In this document: piece by piece, positions 8,392-17,888 of the stretch
Numbering within the stretch: position 1 is the first letter of the stretch
How the letters are laid out: every line of letters starts with the position of its first letter
Virus record (IMG/VR): IMGVR_UViG_3300010885_039949
Coordinates: 1 to 44,475 of that record
Length of the DNA stretch: 44,475 bases
Origin: a virus
Direction: 5' to 3' (one strand)
The notes under the pieces: generated by a model
Seen by the model: only the letters and a program-made list of their open reading frames with translations
The model's database searches: none
Told to the model about the DNA's origin: nothing
Translations under genes and position numbers: made by a program

Positions 8392-9588
8392 TTAGACTGA
8401 AATTTTAATTCCAAGCGCCAAAAATTCATTAACATTCTTAACTAAATGTCGGTCGGTTTTGGCTATTGCAATTAAATCATTATCTACATCATATAGGCCA
8501 ACTTCACTAATTCTTGGGGTATCTGATGCAGTAAAGGTTGTGTTGGTTGATGAACCGAATTCACCTCTATTTGCAATACATGTAATATTTTGCATTATTG
8601 ATGTTGAAATAGAATCACAACTAATTGTTGTTCCTGTAGCATCAAACCAATTAACAATATCTGGATGCGTAATTACTATAAATCCTTTATCCAAATAAGC
8701 TATACCCACAGCTTGGTCAACGTTTTGATTAATATTTGTATCGGAAATAAAATTGTATGGTTGTTTACTATTTACGCTAAATGGTTTAATTGTTCCCCAT
8801 CCAGTAGACCAACTTAATGAGCTATCATTATTAGGTTTTTTAATTTGGTCTGAAAATAAAAGAGTAATATTATCACCTAAAAAATTAGTTTGTGTCGTTT
8901 GGTCGGTATATGCCGCATCTAAGTTTGAAAGTGGTTGACCAGTATTTTGATATGAACCATATAATGTATAATTAGATATAAAAGTTTTTATTCCAACTTT
9001 AATTGATTTACCATCAATAACTTCACCATAAACAGTATTATTAAGCGCAATTACAACAATTTTATTTTGTGCCAACGTATTTAATGCTGTATCTGAATAT
9101 CCGCCTTGAGCTGAAGTTAAACCAGTAAATTTATAATCATCATTTGAGTTCAACGGAAGATTAAAGCTATAAAAAAGATTAACTAATGAATCTGTTTGTG
9201 TATTGGCTCTATTAACAATATTTTGTCTTATATAACCAGACGCATATGTGTAGGTTGATAATCCGTTAGAAATAATTTCTGAAGAAACCTCACTTGATTG
9301 TGGTTCAACGGATTTGTTTGTTACTCCAGTATTATTAACCATCAACATGCTTTTTATCGAAACATTTTCACCAACACTGTTACTAATTGACGAAAATGTA
9401 CCAACATCACCGCTATCGCTAGGTACTTGACCAGTTGTCAGTGGTAATGCCGCAGAATAGTTTGCATCTGAATCACCAAGACTAAATGATGAGACTAAAT
9501 TATTGTTAGTTAAAATAAGCTTTCGTCGACCAACTGGTGTTAGTTTAGCGATAAGCGTTGTTGTTATTGCACTGGTATTATATCCCAT
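8392..9588 (-). CDS. Tail-fibre-like protein with N-terminal LGDS domain (short paralogue)
   Basis: A 398-residue protein. Its first 50 residues (AKLTPVGRRKLI, then FSLGDSDANY) match, residue for residue in spacing, the start of the next upstream protein. The pattern LTxxGRxxL...LGDSxxxY resembles the N-terminal attachment domain of phage tail-collar fibres (DUF3751 type). The body is rich in N, S, T and small residues, as in beta-structured fibres. The end (ISEVGLYDVDNDLIAIAKTD) also matches the typical fibre-collar pattern. It is the last gene of the virion block and lies 44 bases before RuvC. It probably attaches fibres to the baseplate or acts as a short fibre. Confidence 0.72.
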   Translation of the reverse strand: MGYNTSAITTTLIAKLTPVGRRKLILTNNNLVSSFSLGDSDANYSAALPLTTGQVPSDSGDVGTFSSISNSVGENVSIKSMLMVNNTGVTNKSVEPQSSEVSSEIISNGLSTYTYASGYIRQNIVNRANTQTDSLVNLFYSFNLPLNSNDDYKFTGLTSAQGGYSDTALNTLAQNKIVVIALNNTVYGEVIDGKSIKVGIKTFISNYTLYGSYQNTGQPLSNLDAAYTDQTTQTNFLGDNITLLFSDQIKKPNNDSSLSWSTGWGTIKPFSVNSKQPYNFISDTNINQNVDQAVGIAYLDKGFIVITHPDIVNWFDATGTTISCDSISTSIMQNITCIANRGEFGSSTNTTFTASDTPRISEVGLYDVDNDLIAIAKTDRHLVKNVNEFLALGIKISV

Positions 9589-9643
9589 TTTAATTTAATT
9601 AATGACCTATGTTTATTTTTTATATTTAATTGCACTATACACA

Positions 9644-11779
9644 TTAAAAATCAAGCGATAGCTCAAACATTATTGTGTTGCCAGTTTTAAGTGCGACTGG
9701 TTGACTTAATTTACCAATAATAACCAAATTTTTGTTAGAATCGTAGATTGCAACTTCTGTTGCTTTAATATCTGGTGGATTTGTAACTGATTCTTTGCTT
9801 CTTGTTGGGTTAGATGTCAAACTATATTGTGACGAATTCACCCTAATATCAAAAATTGTTTTATATATTGTCGCACCAATGTAAGTTTCCAAATTACCAT
9901 AAAAAAATCGTTCATCTCCAAATTGTAAAATATTTGAGTTTGACGTTGGTGCCATTGATAACGATTTTGTAATATCAAATATGGTTGACGCTGAATTTAT
10001 TACCGATGTTAAAACAAATTCTTTACGAGTTTGATTTTCTAATAATAATGGGTCAATTGTTTGATTAGCAGTAGTTGTTATGGCTGTTGACGTAAAGTCA
10101 TAAACTTTCCAACTTCCAGCACTTGGTCTATCATTTTGGTTGTCTAAAATTTGATAAACTAATTTAAAATTTGTCGCATAAAAGCCTAAACCATCGTAAG
10201 ATAAGATTTCTGTTTTTCTCATATATGGTAACATATCAACATCATCAATTTTAAATGTAATGTCTTTACTAGTAGAACTAGTATTTGTAACCTTTATATA
10301 CGATTGACAAGGCAATGTTGGCGTTAAACCAGTACTATTTATATTATCTAACGCATACGTTAAATAGATTGTTTTATTTACTTGTAACACGCCAGTTCCT
10401 GTTCCACCTGTTGGTGCTGATAATACTGCTGATAATGGTGGTAATGTCCAATTTCTATTGGCTTTATATGACATTGCGGCTACAATTTCATCATCATCAA
10501 TTACTACCATTTTGAGTTGTGGTAATACTTTACCTACAACTAATGGTGTTAAGTTACCTATTAATGATTGGTCTTCATATAAATCATAGTATTCAATATC
10601 GCTAGTGCCTAGTTGTTTACTAGCACCGCTCGCAACAAAACTCATACCCATTATTGACCCAACGCTAGTTTGATAACCTCTTCTATGGTACATTAAATCA
10701 GGTAATGTAATTTTAGTTGTTTTACTATTTACTGTATCAATATAAAAGAATTCACCATAAAGATTAGATATCGTGTTATTTGTATAATGTAATAAAGATA
10801 GTGATTTATGAACTGTGTCAGCATAACTATATCCAATTCCATTACATTCTACTTGCGCTGTAGTATCGGTACTTGCGGTAAGGTATTCTAAATAAGGATT
10901 TTTTGTTCCTAGATAATCATACGAACCAAATTTAGTAAAATTTTCGTATAAATTTGTTGTTGTTAAACCTGTTACACCAGCAAGATTTTCAGACCAAACA
11001 TTATTCATGTTCCAAACCTTAACATCATCACATGTAATATTTGTTGCTGAATCAAAAGAAAGGGTTCCGCTATCCCAATATGCTGTTGAAGTATCATAAC
11101 CAAATGAATCAGCAACTTCACCACCCTTATATACATATATGAATGAATTTACAGTTTTGGCTGATAGATTTGGAAGCTTTCTATCTACCGTAACTGCTGT
11201 TCCGCCTGCCGTTGTTGCCGTTGATTGAATTTTAAACCATAAATTAGGTACCGCATATGTATTTTCTAATGATGTGGCGCTTACGGTTATTCTATCATTT
11301 ATTAATTTAAGTCTAATAAAATTTCCAACTGTAAGCGTTGTTGCTGAAGTAACAAATACTGTTCCACCAGTCAATTTTGTATCAGATAAAGTGGCTATAC
11401 TATTTATATATGTTCTACCAGTTAATGTTTGATATGTGGTGCCGCTAAAAAATCCTCTTTCTTCAGCTTTATTATTAACAATAGCTTTAACAACACTAAT
11501 ATTTGATGGACTTAATGTTGTTAATTCTTCATTAGATGTAGTAGTAATAAAAGATTTTAAATCTGGTTGTTTATCAAAAGGTCTAAAAACTCTACTTGTT
11601 CCAGATAATACTGAATTTGATTGATTAGCATCAACAATGGCTTCTCTATCATAATTTATTTCTGAATCACCAAGTGCCCAATATGAAAAATTTAATTGAC
11701 CCTTAGCTAGATTTTGCCTTCCCAATTCTGTTAGTTTTATGCTAACGAAAGGACTTGTACTTTTAATTATGTAACTCAT
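9644..11779 (-). CDS. Tail-fibre-like protein with N-terminal LGDS domain (long paralogue)
   Basis: A 711-residue protein beginning with KLTELGRQNLAKGQLNFSYW and ALGDSEINYD, the same N-terminal domain as the neighbouring 398-residue protein. The C-terminal part (ATEVAIYDSNKNLVIIGKLS) matches the end of that protein too, so the pair share both ends and differ by a long insert in the middle. The middle is Thr/Ser/Asn-rich with many short strands and no recognised domain. I infer a virion-surface fibre or baseplate-proximal attachment protein. The start is the ATG after an AT-rich, SD-less stretch. Confidence 0.72.
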   Translation of the reverse strand: MSYIIKSTSPFVSIKLTELGRQNLAKGQLNFSYWALGDSEINYDREAIVDANQSNSVLSGTSRVFRPFDKQPDLKSFITTTSNEELTTLSPSNISVVKAIVNNKAEERGFFSGTTYQTLTGRTYINSIATLSDTKLTGGTVFVTSATTLTVGNFIRLKLINDRITVSATSLENTYAVPNLWFKIQSTATTAGGTAVTVDRKLPNLSAKTVNSFIYVYKGGEVADSFGYDTSTAYWDSGTLSFDSATNITCDDVKVWNMNNVWSENLAGVTGLTTTNLYENFTKFGSYDYLGTKNPYLEYLTASTDTTAQVECNGIGYSYADTVHKSLSLLHYTNNTISNLYGEFFYIDTVNSKTTKITLPDLMYHRRGYQTSVGSIMGMSFVASGASKQLGTSDIEYYDLYEDQSLIGNLTPLVVGKVLPQLKMVVIDDDEIVAAMSYKANRNWTLPPLSAVLSAPTGGTGTGVLQVNKTIYLTYALDNINSTGLTPTLPCQSYIKVTNTSSTSKDITFKIDDVDMLPYMRKTEILSYDGLGFYATNFKLVYQILDNQNDRPSAGSWKVYDFTSTAITTTANQTIDPLLLENQTRKEFVLTSVINSASTIFDITKSLSMAPTSNSNILQFGDERFFYGNLETYIGATIYKTIFDIRVNSSQYSLTSNPTRSKESVTNPPDIKATEVAIYDSNKNLVIIGKLSQPVALKTGNTIMFELSLDF

Positions 11780-11837
11780 AATTTATAAATATGTTTGTTT
11801 ATTGTTTATTTTACTTATAAATACCTAATTGTCAAGT

Positions 11838-14498
11838 TTAATACGAATTAATTGCATTACTTTGAATAATTATTGGTACTGTTTCGCTATATGCAATTGT
11901 TTCAATTTTATCACCGCATATTGATTCATAATTTTTTGTATTTTTAACCCTATAATAATATTTTGTTCCTACATTACCACTTAATGATAATATTGAATAA
12001 TAACTAGTAACATTTACATCATAAGAAACAATATCTGCTGTTATAAATGTAGAAAAATTATTGTTAGTGCTATATTGTAATGCAAATTCACCATTTTTAA
12101 GTTGTGGTTCGTTTGATATATACCAAGCAATATAATTATTTGTTTGATTTGTATTGTTAATTACTGTTGCCATAGGATAGTAAACAATTGTTACAATGTC
12201 ACCAACATAAAGTATTCCTGTTAGTATAACCCTATTGGTATTTGATGTTGATTGATAATAATCAATTCCATCGGCTAATGTCATACCATTTAACATTACC
12301 ATAATTTTTGTATTTGTTAATGGCTTATTATTGGTATAAACTTCGTATTTAGCAGTGGTTATATTGTAAAAATATTTATTATTACCTTGTGTGTTTGTTG
12401 CACCACTTGGAATTACAGTGTCGATTAAAATTGAATCACCTATTAATGTGCTAGATAATATTTTTGTGTAAAATATTGAAATTATATCCTCATTTATTAT
12501 TGTACCATAAAAAGTTAAGATTTGGCCACTTAATGAATAATCAATATTTTTAGCCATTGTTAAGCCATTTAATGTTACTAATACATCACCAGCATATTCA
12601 TTGGTTAATACAAATGTACTACCTGTCCTTCCATAAAGCGTTGATGTGTTGCTTTCATTGCTAAGGTCAACAAATATTACTTGTTGTGTTAATGTTACTG
12701 GCAAATATGTTTGTTGTGGATTTAACGCATTATCAAAATAAGGTGTATCCGCCTTGGTTATAGCTACAAAATAATAATCTGTTGATGGAACATAAATTCC
12801 ATACTCTTGGCCAGCAGTATACTCAGATGTATTTATCTTTTTACCTAATCGACTTAAAAAATTTGTACATGCATTGGCTTCAAAATACCCCTTTACAATA
12901 TATTCACCATCTAAATTTAATCCACTTAATGGAATTGATTGTGAAATAATATTTGTACCGCTAAAAGCGGAATATGAAACACTACTACTTTTATATGTTG
13001 CTGGTAGTTTAAATATTTGACTATTTTTCAAATAACTATATACCTCATATTTAAACGTTGTATCACTAGTAAATGTTGATGTATTACCAGTAAAGTTAAA
13101 TGTCACTGGAATTGATGTGGTTAACAATGGATTTACAATAAAAACACCTTGACTTGTATTATCTATATATGGAAACGTATCGTCACATACAATAACACAA
13201 TTATCTAAGCATTCACCAGTACATGTCTCTGTTTTAGCAGTAGTTATAATTTTTGTGCAAGTATATGCGCTACCACAACCATTTAATACGTATCCCGTAG
13301 GACATGAATAACCAATAGTACTACCTAATTCCCATTTTTTACCAATATAATCAACCGTAGAAAAAATAACATTAGCTTGTGTTGATGCGGTATTCGTTGC
13401 GCCAGTTAGTGTTGCAAAATTAATTGGGTTATAAATTTCAGCACCAAATGATGAGTCAGAACCATCATTTATACCTTCCATTTCAATAACGTGTCTACCT
13501 GAAGTAAAGTTATAAGGATAAACACTCCAAACGTCAAAATTAGTTGTTGTTACTCCGCTATAATTAACTAATAGCGTTCCGTCAACTTTAAATCTACATC
13601 TATTATCCGCAGCTAATCCAATATAATATGTTCCAGCAACATCAATATCAAGACAATATGAAAATCCAAGAAATTCTGTTGAAGAAGCGCTTAGTCCAAC
13701 ATTATTTAATCTACCATTGCCACTAAGGCTCAATGATGACCAAAAAGAACTTGAATTATTTATTGCTAATGCATTTATCGTTCCACCTGTTTGGTCACTT
13801 GGATATAATGATGCTCCGTTAAAATAAATTGGTAATGCTTGATTATTTTGTATGTTTCCATAAAAATATGCTCCAAATTTATTATAATTTACATTTTTAT
13901 TACCAGCAATAATTGTTGTTCCGCTACCATTAAACGTAGCAGCAGTTGTAATAATTTTTTGACATGCATCATTTGCTGGTGTAGCAGAAAAACCAATAGG
14001 ACATGCAAATCCTTTTCCAAGCCCATATATTGAAACACAAAGGTCAATTTCTAAGGTTTTTATACCATATGGTTTATCAATTGTAAATAATGTATTATCC
14101 TTTGTATATGAATATTGTAAATCATTAAATCCTCTTGATACGGTCGCTAAAAACTGTACTTCCGATGGTGTACCAGTTACAGTAGCACCAGTGTAAAACA
14201 TTTCATTGTAGGCTAAATCACCGTTGCTATATATTTTAGTTTCCCATGTTACCAATGAAACGCATTCGGTACTACCAGTTCCAATACATGTATATGTTAC
14301 GGCTGATGCTATATTACTAAACGAAATGCCGCTAAGATTACATGTGATACTGTCACATTGAACTTTTGTTGTATTGCTAACATTAAATGTTGGCGATTGA
14401 AATACGCAAAAATCAGAACTCATATTGACATTTAAAATGTCTTTATTCCTTACTGCACGGTTTTCATTTTGTATATATATTTTCTCTTGGTATCTCAT
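11838..14498 (-). CDS. Large modular virion adhesin with PA14/GLEYA-like module
   Basis: An 886-residue protein. Residues about 166-415 form a module bounded by [12 protein letters not shown] and CPTGYV...C motifs. Its core ([19 protein letters not shown], then FGAEIYNP) looks like PA14/GLEYA-type carbohydrate-binding beta-sandwiches. The same module occurs in the gene at 14770-17847. Residues about 629-679 and 724-777 are two copies of a small beta repeat seen in phage fibres (VTLNGLTMAKNIDY and VMLNGMTLADGIDY). Residues about 785-860 resemble a fibronectin type III domain. I infer a host-recognition protein on the tail tip. Its start codon overlaps the stop of the upstream 80-residue gene (TAATG), so the two are translationally coupled. 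Confidence 0.8.
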   Translation of the reverse strand: MRYQEKIYIQNENRAVRNKDILNVNMSSDFCVFQSPTFNVSNTTKVQCDSITCNLSGISFSNIASAVTYTCIGTGSTECVSLVTWETKIYSNGDLAYNEMFYTGATVTGTPSEVQFLATVSRGFNDLQYSYTKDNTLFTIDKPYGIKTLEIDLCVSIYGLGKGFACPIGFSATPANDACQKIITTAATFNGSGTTIIAGNKNVNYNKFGAYFYGNIQNNQALPIYFNGASLYPSDQTGGTINALAINNSSSFWSSLSLSGNGRLNNVGLSASSTEFLGFSYCLDIDVAGTYYIGLAADNRCRFKVDGTLLVNYSGVTTTNFDVWSVYPYNFTSGRHVIEMEGINDGSDSSFGAEIYNPINFATLTGATNTASTQANVIFSTVDYIGKKWELGSTIGYSCPTGYVLNGCGSAYTCTKIITTAKTETCTGECLDNCVIVCDDTFPYIDNTSQGVFIVNPLLTTSIPVTFNFTGNTSTFTSDTTFKYEVYSYLKNSQIFKLPATYKSSSVSYSAFSGTNIISQSIPLSGLNLDGEYIVKGYFEANACTNFLSRLGKKINTSEYTAGQEYGIYVPSTDYYFVAITKADTPYFDNALNPQQTYLPVTLTQQVIFVDLSNESNTSTLYGRTGSTFVLTNEYAGDVLVTLNGLTMAKNIDYSLSGQILTFYGTIINEDIISIFYTKILSSTLIGDSILIDTVIPSGATNTQGNNKYFYNITTAKYEVYTNNKPLTNTKIMVMLNGMTLADGIDYYQSTSNTNRVILTGILYVGDIVTIVYYPMATVINNTNQTNNYIAWYISNEPQLKNGEFALQYSTNNNFSTFITADIVSYDVNVTSYYSILSLSGNVGTKYYYRVKNTKNYESICGDKIETIAYSETVPIIIQSNAINSY
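13255..14010 (-). repeat. Duplicated PA14/GLEYA-like module, copy A
   Basis: This region encodes about residues 166-415 of the 886-residue protein. It is homologous over its whole length to 15775-16540, and both copies encode [14 protein letters not shown] and [15 protein letters not shown] 35-bp stretch (13711-13745) is identical to 16238-16272. The conservation at DNA level points to recent duplication or gene conversion between the two adhesin genes. Confidence 0.88.
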
Positions 14499-14740
14499 TA
14501 GTATGATATTTCTAAAGTTATCGTTGGCAAATTATATTGATTTTTAAGTCCAAATTCAATTGGCTTATCAAGTTTTGTGACTGATTCTACGTACTGATAA
14601 TTTTGTAAATATGCTATAAATCCATTTACATTTATATAATCATCTAATTGAAGAGATGCTTGTATCGCAGAAACAAAATACAAATTTCCAACATAACTAT
14701 CTAAAACATTGGATTTAACACTTTTTAATAATATTGGCAT
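14498..14740 (-). CDS. Small virion-associated or chaperone protein (80 aa)
   Basis: An 80-residue protein starting MPILLKSVKSNVLDSYVGNL. It is compact, without cysteines or membrane segments, and I recognise no family. It lies between two large adhesin-like genes, 29 bases after one and with a 1-base TAATG overlap with the other, so it belongs to the virion operon. By position it could be an assembly chaperone or a small tail-tip component; this is inference. Confidence 0.7.
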   Translation of the reverse strand: MPILLKSVKSNVLDSYVGNLYFVSAIQASLQLDDYINVNGFIAYLQNYQYVESVTKLDKPIEFGLKNQYNLPTITLEISY

Positions 14741-14769
14741 ATCTTATAAATATTAACTATTTTCACTTA

Positions 14770-17700
14770 TTATATTGTTTGTATTTTTATACTATCTGTT
14801 TTACTGCATATATTATCGGTAACGATTACGCTGTATGTTCCAGCAGATAAACCAATTATTGTTTGCGTTTTTTCACCATTGCTCCAAATATATGTTGGTG
14901 TACCTTGAGAGCCCATAACGGAAACTGTTGCAGTACCATCATTTAATGCGTAACTTTTATTTGTTCCAGAAGCTTTAATTATTAACGCACATTCATTTAA
15001 TACTTGTCCACCAGTACCAGATGGTCCAACAACATTTATTAAACCTATAAATTCTGAACCACTATTCATTTGAATTGCATATGCAGTTGTAAAAGTATGC
15101 TCATCGTACAATTTATATACTGAATCACTACCTTTAAGCACTGTCGTATTTATTTCCACATCACAAGTTGCACCTGTTGCTGGACTTAATACATTTTTAA
15201 AATTAGGTGTACCAAATAATAATGTGTTATTTTTATATTTAAATTTTTGTCCATCAAAAATAGTATTGGTATAAACTTTTGTTGACCCCCATATTGTAGT
15301 TGCTGGGATTACTTGTTCTATTAAGTCAGTCCAATAATTACCAATTAAATTCGCAAATTTATCAATTGAATAATAATTAAATTTAGAGCTATTTGTTTTA
15401 CAAAAATTTAAACTATTCATATATCTATCGTATAATAATCTCAGTGTTGGATATGATGATAATGTTTGTCTTGATTTAACATCAATTAATTCTGATGTCA
15501 TATAATACTCAAAATCTTCTATTGTTGTTATTGCACTTAATGGTTGTGTTAGTAATCCTTGAACATCAATGTTTGCATCGCCACAATATTGACTACAACA
15601 ATATGTTTTAGGTAAACATGCTGTAACTGTTGAATTTGTAGTATTAGTCGTATATCCACTTGAAACTATAGTCTGACCAGTTATGGTATATGTTACGCAA
15701 CTTAAATCAGTACAGTATCCAGTGGTAGTTACGCTATTGGTATTATTTGTTACTATTATTGGTTCTTTTAATAATCGAGTACACGATGGGACTCCGCAAG
15801 TATTTAATATATAATTCTCATTTGATGGGCATGAATAACCAAGACCTACACCATAATTAAAATATTCACCAACCTTATCACCAGTGGTAAAAATTGCATT
15901 TGCACCAGATTCGCTTAAATCAGTGGCATTATATAATGTTGAAAAATTGGTCGGATTATAGATTTCAGCAGCAAATGCTGTTAAATCACCTGAATCCCAT
16001 CCTTCCATTTCGATAATATTCAGTCCAGAATTCAAATAAATTGGAAAAACGCTCCACTTTTGAAAATTAACCATGATATCAGTATTAAAATTTGCTACCA
16101 ATACCCCATTAATTTTAAATCTACATCTATTATCCGCTGCCAAACCAATATAATATGTTCCACCATTTGCAATTTCGACACATTGTGAGAATCCTGCCCA
16201 ACTATTTACAAATGCTTTGATACCAGCATTATTTAACCTACCATTGCCACTAAGGCTCAATGATGACCAAAATGAACTACTGTTATTAATGGAATTTGCT
16301 ATAATTACCTTACCGTTTGCGTCAACTAAATTACCATTAGGGCTATAATTATATGGTAATGCGCTATCCGATGTAATTTCTGGGTAAAAATATGTGCCAT
16401 ATATTCCGTAATGTAATCCAGATTTATCACCTGCTGTAATTATTCTACCAGTACCTAAATACGTTGGTGCAATTGATGTGATTCTTTGACATTCGTCATT
16501 TGCTGGTGTTGCAGAAAATCCAATAGGGCATGTATAGGTTGTTGATGTATATACTACAGTGCTAGATGTTATTGCTGTTACTGGACAACAATTACCAGTA
16601 ATAACACTAGTACTAGATGTTATTGACGTAAAAACAACTGGTTGATTACCAATTGATATTGCATCCTTAACACATAATGTTGTACCAATTGTATTACCAG
16701 TTAATAAACAATTATTATCTGATATGTAGGACCAAACATCAGTTTCAACAGCTGCTGCAATATCAATATCTAAATCAATTTCTTTTGTGTTTATAATTTG
16801 ACGTTCGTCATTAAGATAATAATCTGTTTGTCTTATTGGTTGTGAATCGTCTACGTTTGCAATATTAAACGTTCTATGTGTTGTTTCAGTATTTCCAATC
16901 CACGACTTTTTATTGTCGATAATTCTGTCTAATTCAAAACCTGGTGATTTTGTTAAAAATATGTCATTTCTTACAACTTTTTTACAATTTCTATTTAGTT
17001 TAATATTATCTAACATTAAACAAACATCAACACATACACCACTAAGTTTAATCGTAAGTTTTATTTTTTGATTTGTTATAGCGCTTAGTATTGTATTGTT
17101 TGCAATTTCAGTACTAAAATTTATCCAATTAGATGCAAATGAATCACTGGGAACACCACTTAGACTTGTTAATATTTGTTGAATAAATGGTTTACATGTT
17201 GATGTTGCATTTACTTGATTATTATATAGATTCAAATCTGTACAGCCAGTAGTGTATGCATTTTCGGCACAAATATAAAAACCACTAGAACTACCACCTG
17301 AAATTAAATACTTTTCTAAGTTATTTGCTCCAATTGGGGCAAAAAATTGTTCTTTATAAATGCTATCTAATACAATACTTGTTTGTGTTGTTTTCACAAC
17401 ATCTATGGTCATTGATGCACTAAGATTTTCAAAAATGCTATTAAGTGTATTGCAATTTCCAGTATTTTTATTATTAATAAAATTGGTTAATGTTTCGCAA
17501 TTAAACTTAAACATATAATCAAATTCAATACCTAATGTACATGTTTCATCCGTTAGTGTATAAAATATACTACCGTCATTACCCTTTGGATTTAATACTA
17601 AATTAAATGGTGTTGTATAATCACAACCATTAGAATTTTGACTTGACCATCTACATTTTTGTGTTTTAGTGTCAAAATAAGCCCCTTGACCTAATATTTC

Positions 17701-17847
17701 ACAACAAGGTTTTGTTAATGCATATGGTGCTAACTTTCCTGTTGATGGCGATATCGTATATACTGATATCGTACCGTTTGAATTGTTAACGATTTGTCCA
17801 TTATTAATTAATTCTTCTCTTGTTTTACACGCTTTTAGTGGGTTCAT
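14770..17847 (-). CDS. Giant modular virion adhesin with PA14/GLEYA-like module and SprB-like C-terminus
   Basis: A 1025-residue protein. The N-terminal 300 residues are cysteine-containing beta structure of unknown type. Residues about 436-691 carry the same PA14/GLEYA-like module as the neighbouring 886-residue protein, bounded by [12 protein letters not shown] and [13 protein letters not shown]. The last 75 residues ([48 protein letters not shown]) closely follow the SprB repeat pattern of Flavobacterium gliding adhesins: DGxAxVxVxGG-PxYxWSNGxxT...AGxYxVxVTDxxC. I infer a surface-binding tail component. The gene sits in the virion cluster, 41 bases downstream of the 884-residue gene. Confidence 0.8.
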   Translation of the reverse strand: MNPLKACKTREELINNGQIVNNSNGTISVYTISPSTGKLAPYALTKPCCEILGQGAYFDTKTQKCRWSSQNSNGCDYTTPFNLVLNPKGNDGSIFYTLTDETCTLGIEFDYMFKFNCETLTNFINNKNTGNCNTLNSIFENLSASMTIDVVKTTQTSIVLDSIYKEQFFAPIGANNLEKYLISGGSSSGFYICAENAYTTGCTDLNLYNNQVNATSTCKPFIQQILTSLSGVPSDSFASNWINFSTEIANNTILSAITNQKIKLTIKLSGVCVDVCLMLDNIKLNRNCKKVVRNDIFLTKSPGFELDRIIDNKKSWIGNTETTHRTFNIANVDDSQPIRQTDYYLNDERQIINTKEIDLDIDIAAAVETDVWSYISDNNCLLTGNTIGTTLCVKDAISIGNQPVVFTSITSSTSVITGNCCPVTAITSSTVVYTSTTYTCPIGFSATPANDECQRITSIAPTYLGTGRIITAGDKSGLHYGIYGTYFYPEITSDSALPYNYSPNGNLVDANGKVIIANSINNSSSFWSSLSLSGNGRLNNAGIKAFVNSWAGFSQCVEIANGGTYYIGLAADNRCRFKINGVLVANFNTDIMVNFQKWSVFPIYLNSGLNIIEMEGWDSGDLTAFAAEIYNPTNFSTLYNATDLSESGANAIFTTGDKVGEYFNYGVGLGYSCPSNENYILNTCGVPSCTRLLKEPIIVTNNTNSVTTTGYCTDLSCVTYTITGQTIVSSGYTTNTTNSTVTACLPKTYCCSQYCGDANIDVQGLLTQPLSAITTIEDFEYYMTSELIDVKSRQTLSSYPTLRLLYDRYMNSLNFCKTNSSKFNYYSIDKFANLIGNYWTDLIEQVIPATTIWGSTKVYTNTIFDGQKFKYKNNTLLFGTPNFKNVLSPATGATCDVEINTTVLKGSDSVYKLYDEHTFTTAYAIQMNSGSEFIGLINVVGPSGTGGQVLNECALIIKASGTNKSYALNDGTATVSVMGSQGTPTYIWSNGEKTQTIIGLSAGTYSVIVTDNICSKTDSIKIQTI
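15775..16540 (-). repeat. Duplicated PA14/GLEYA-like module, copy B
   Basis: This is the second copy of the module described at 13255-14010, here encoding about residues 436-691 of the 1025-residue protein. The flanking protein sequences in the two genes are unrelated, so the similarity is confined to this cassette. Confidence 0.88.
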
Positions 17848-17888
17848 TTTTTATTATATGGTTGCAAAGTTTATTGTTATTTACACGT

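Noticed and set aside
11780-11790. TATAAAT-like sequences just upstream of several virion genes (also at 30839-30846 and 14741-14750)
   Set aside because: They resemble the T4 late promoter TATAAATA but lie within about 5 bases of the ATG and are common by chance in DNA this AT-rich. Not called as promoters.
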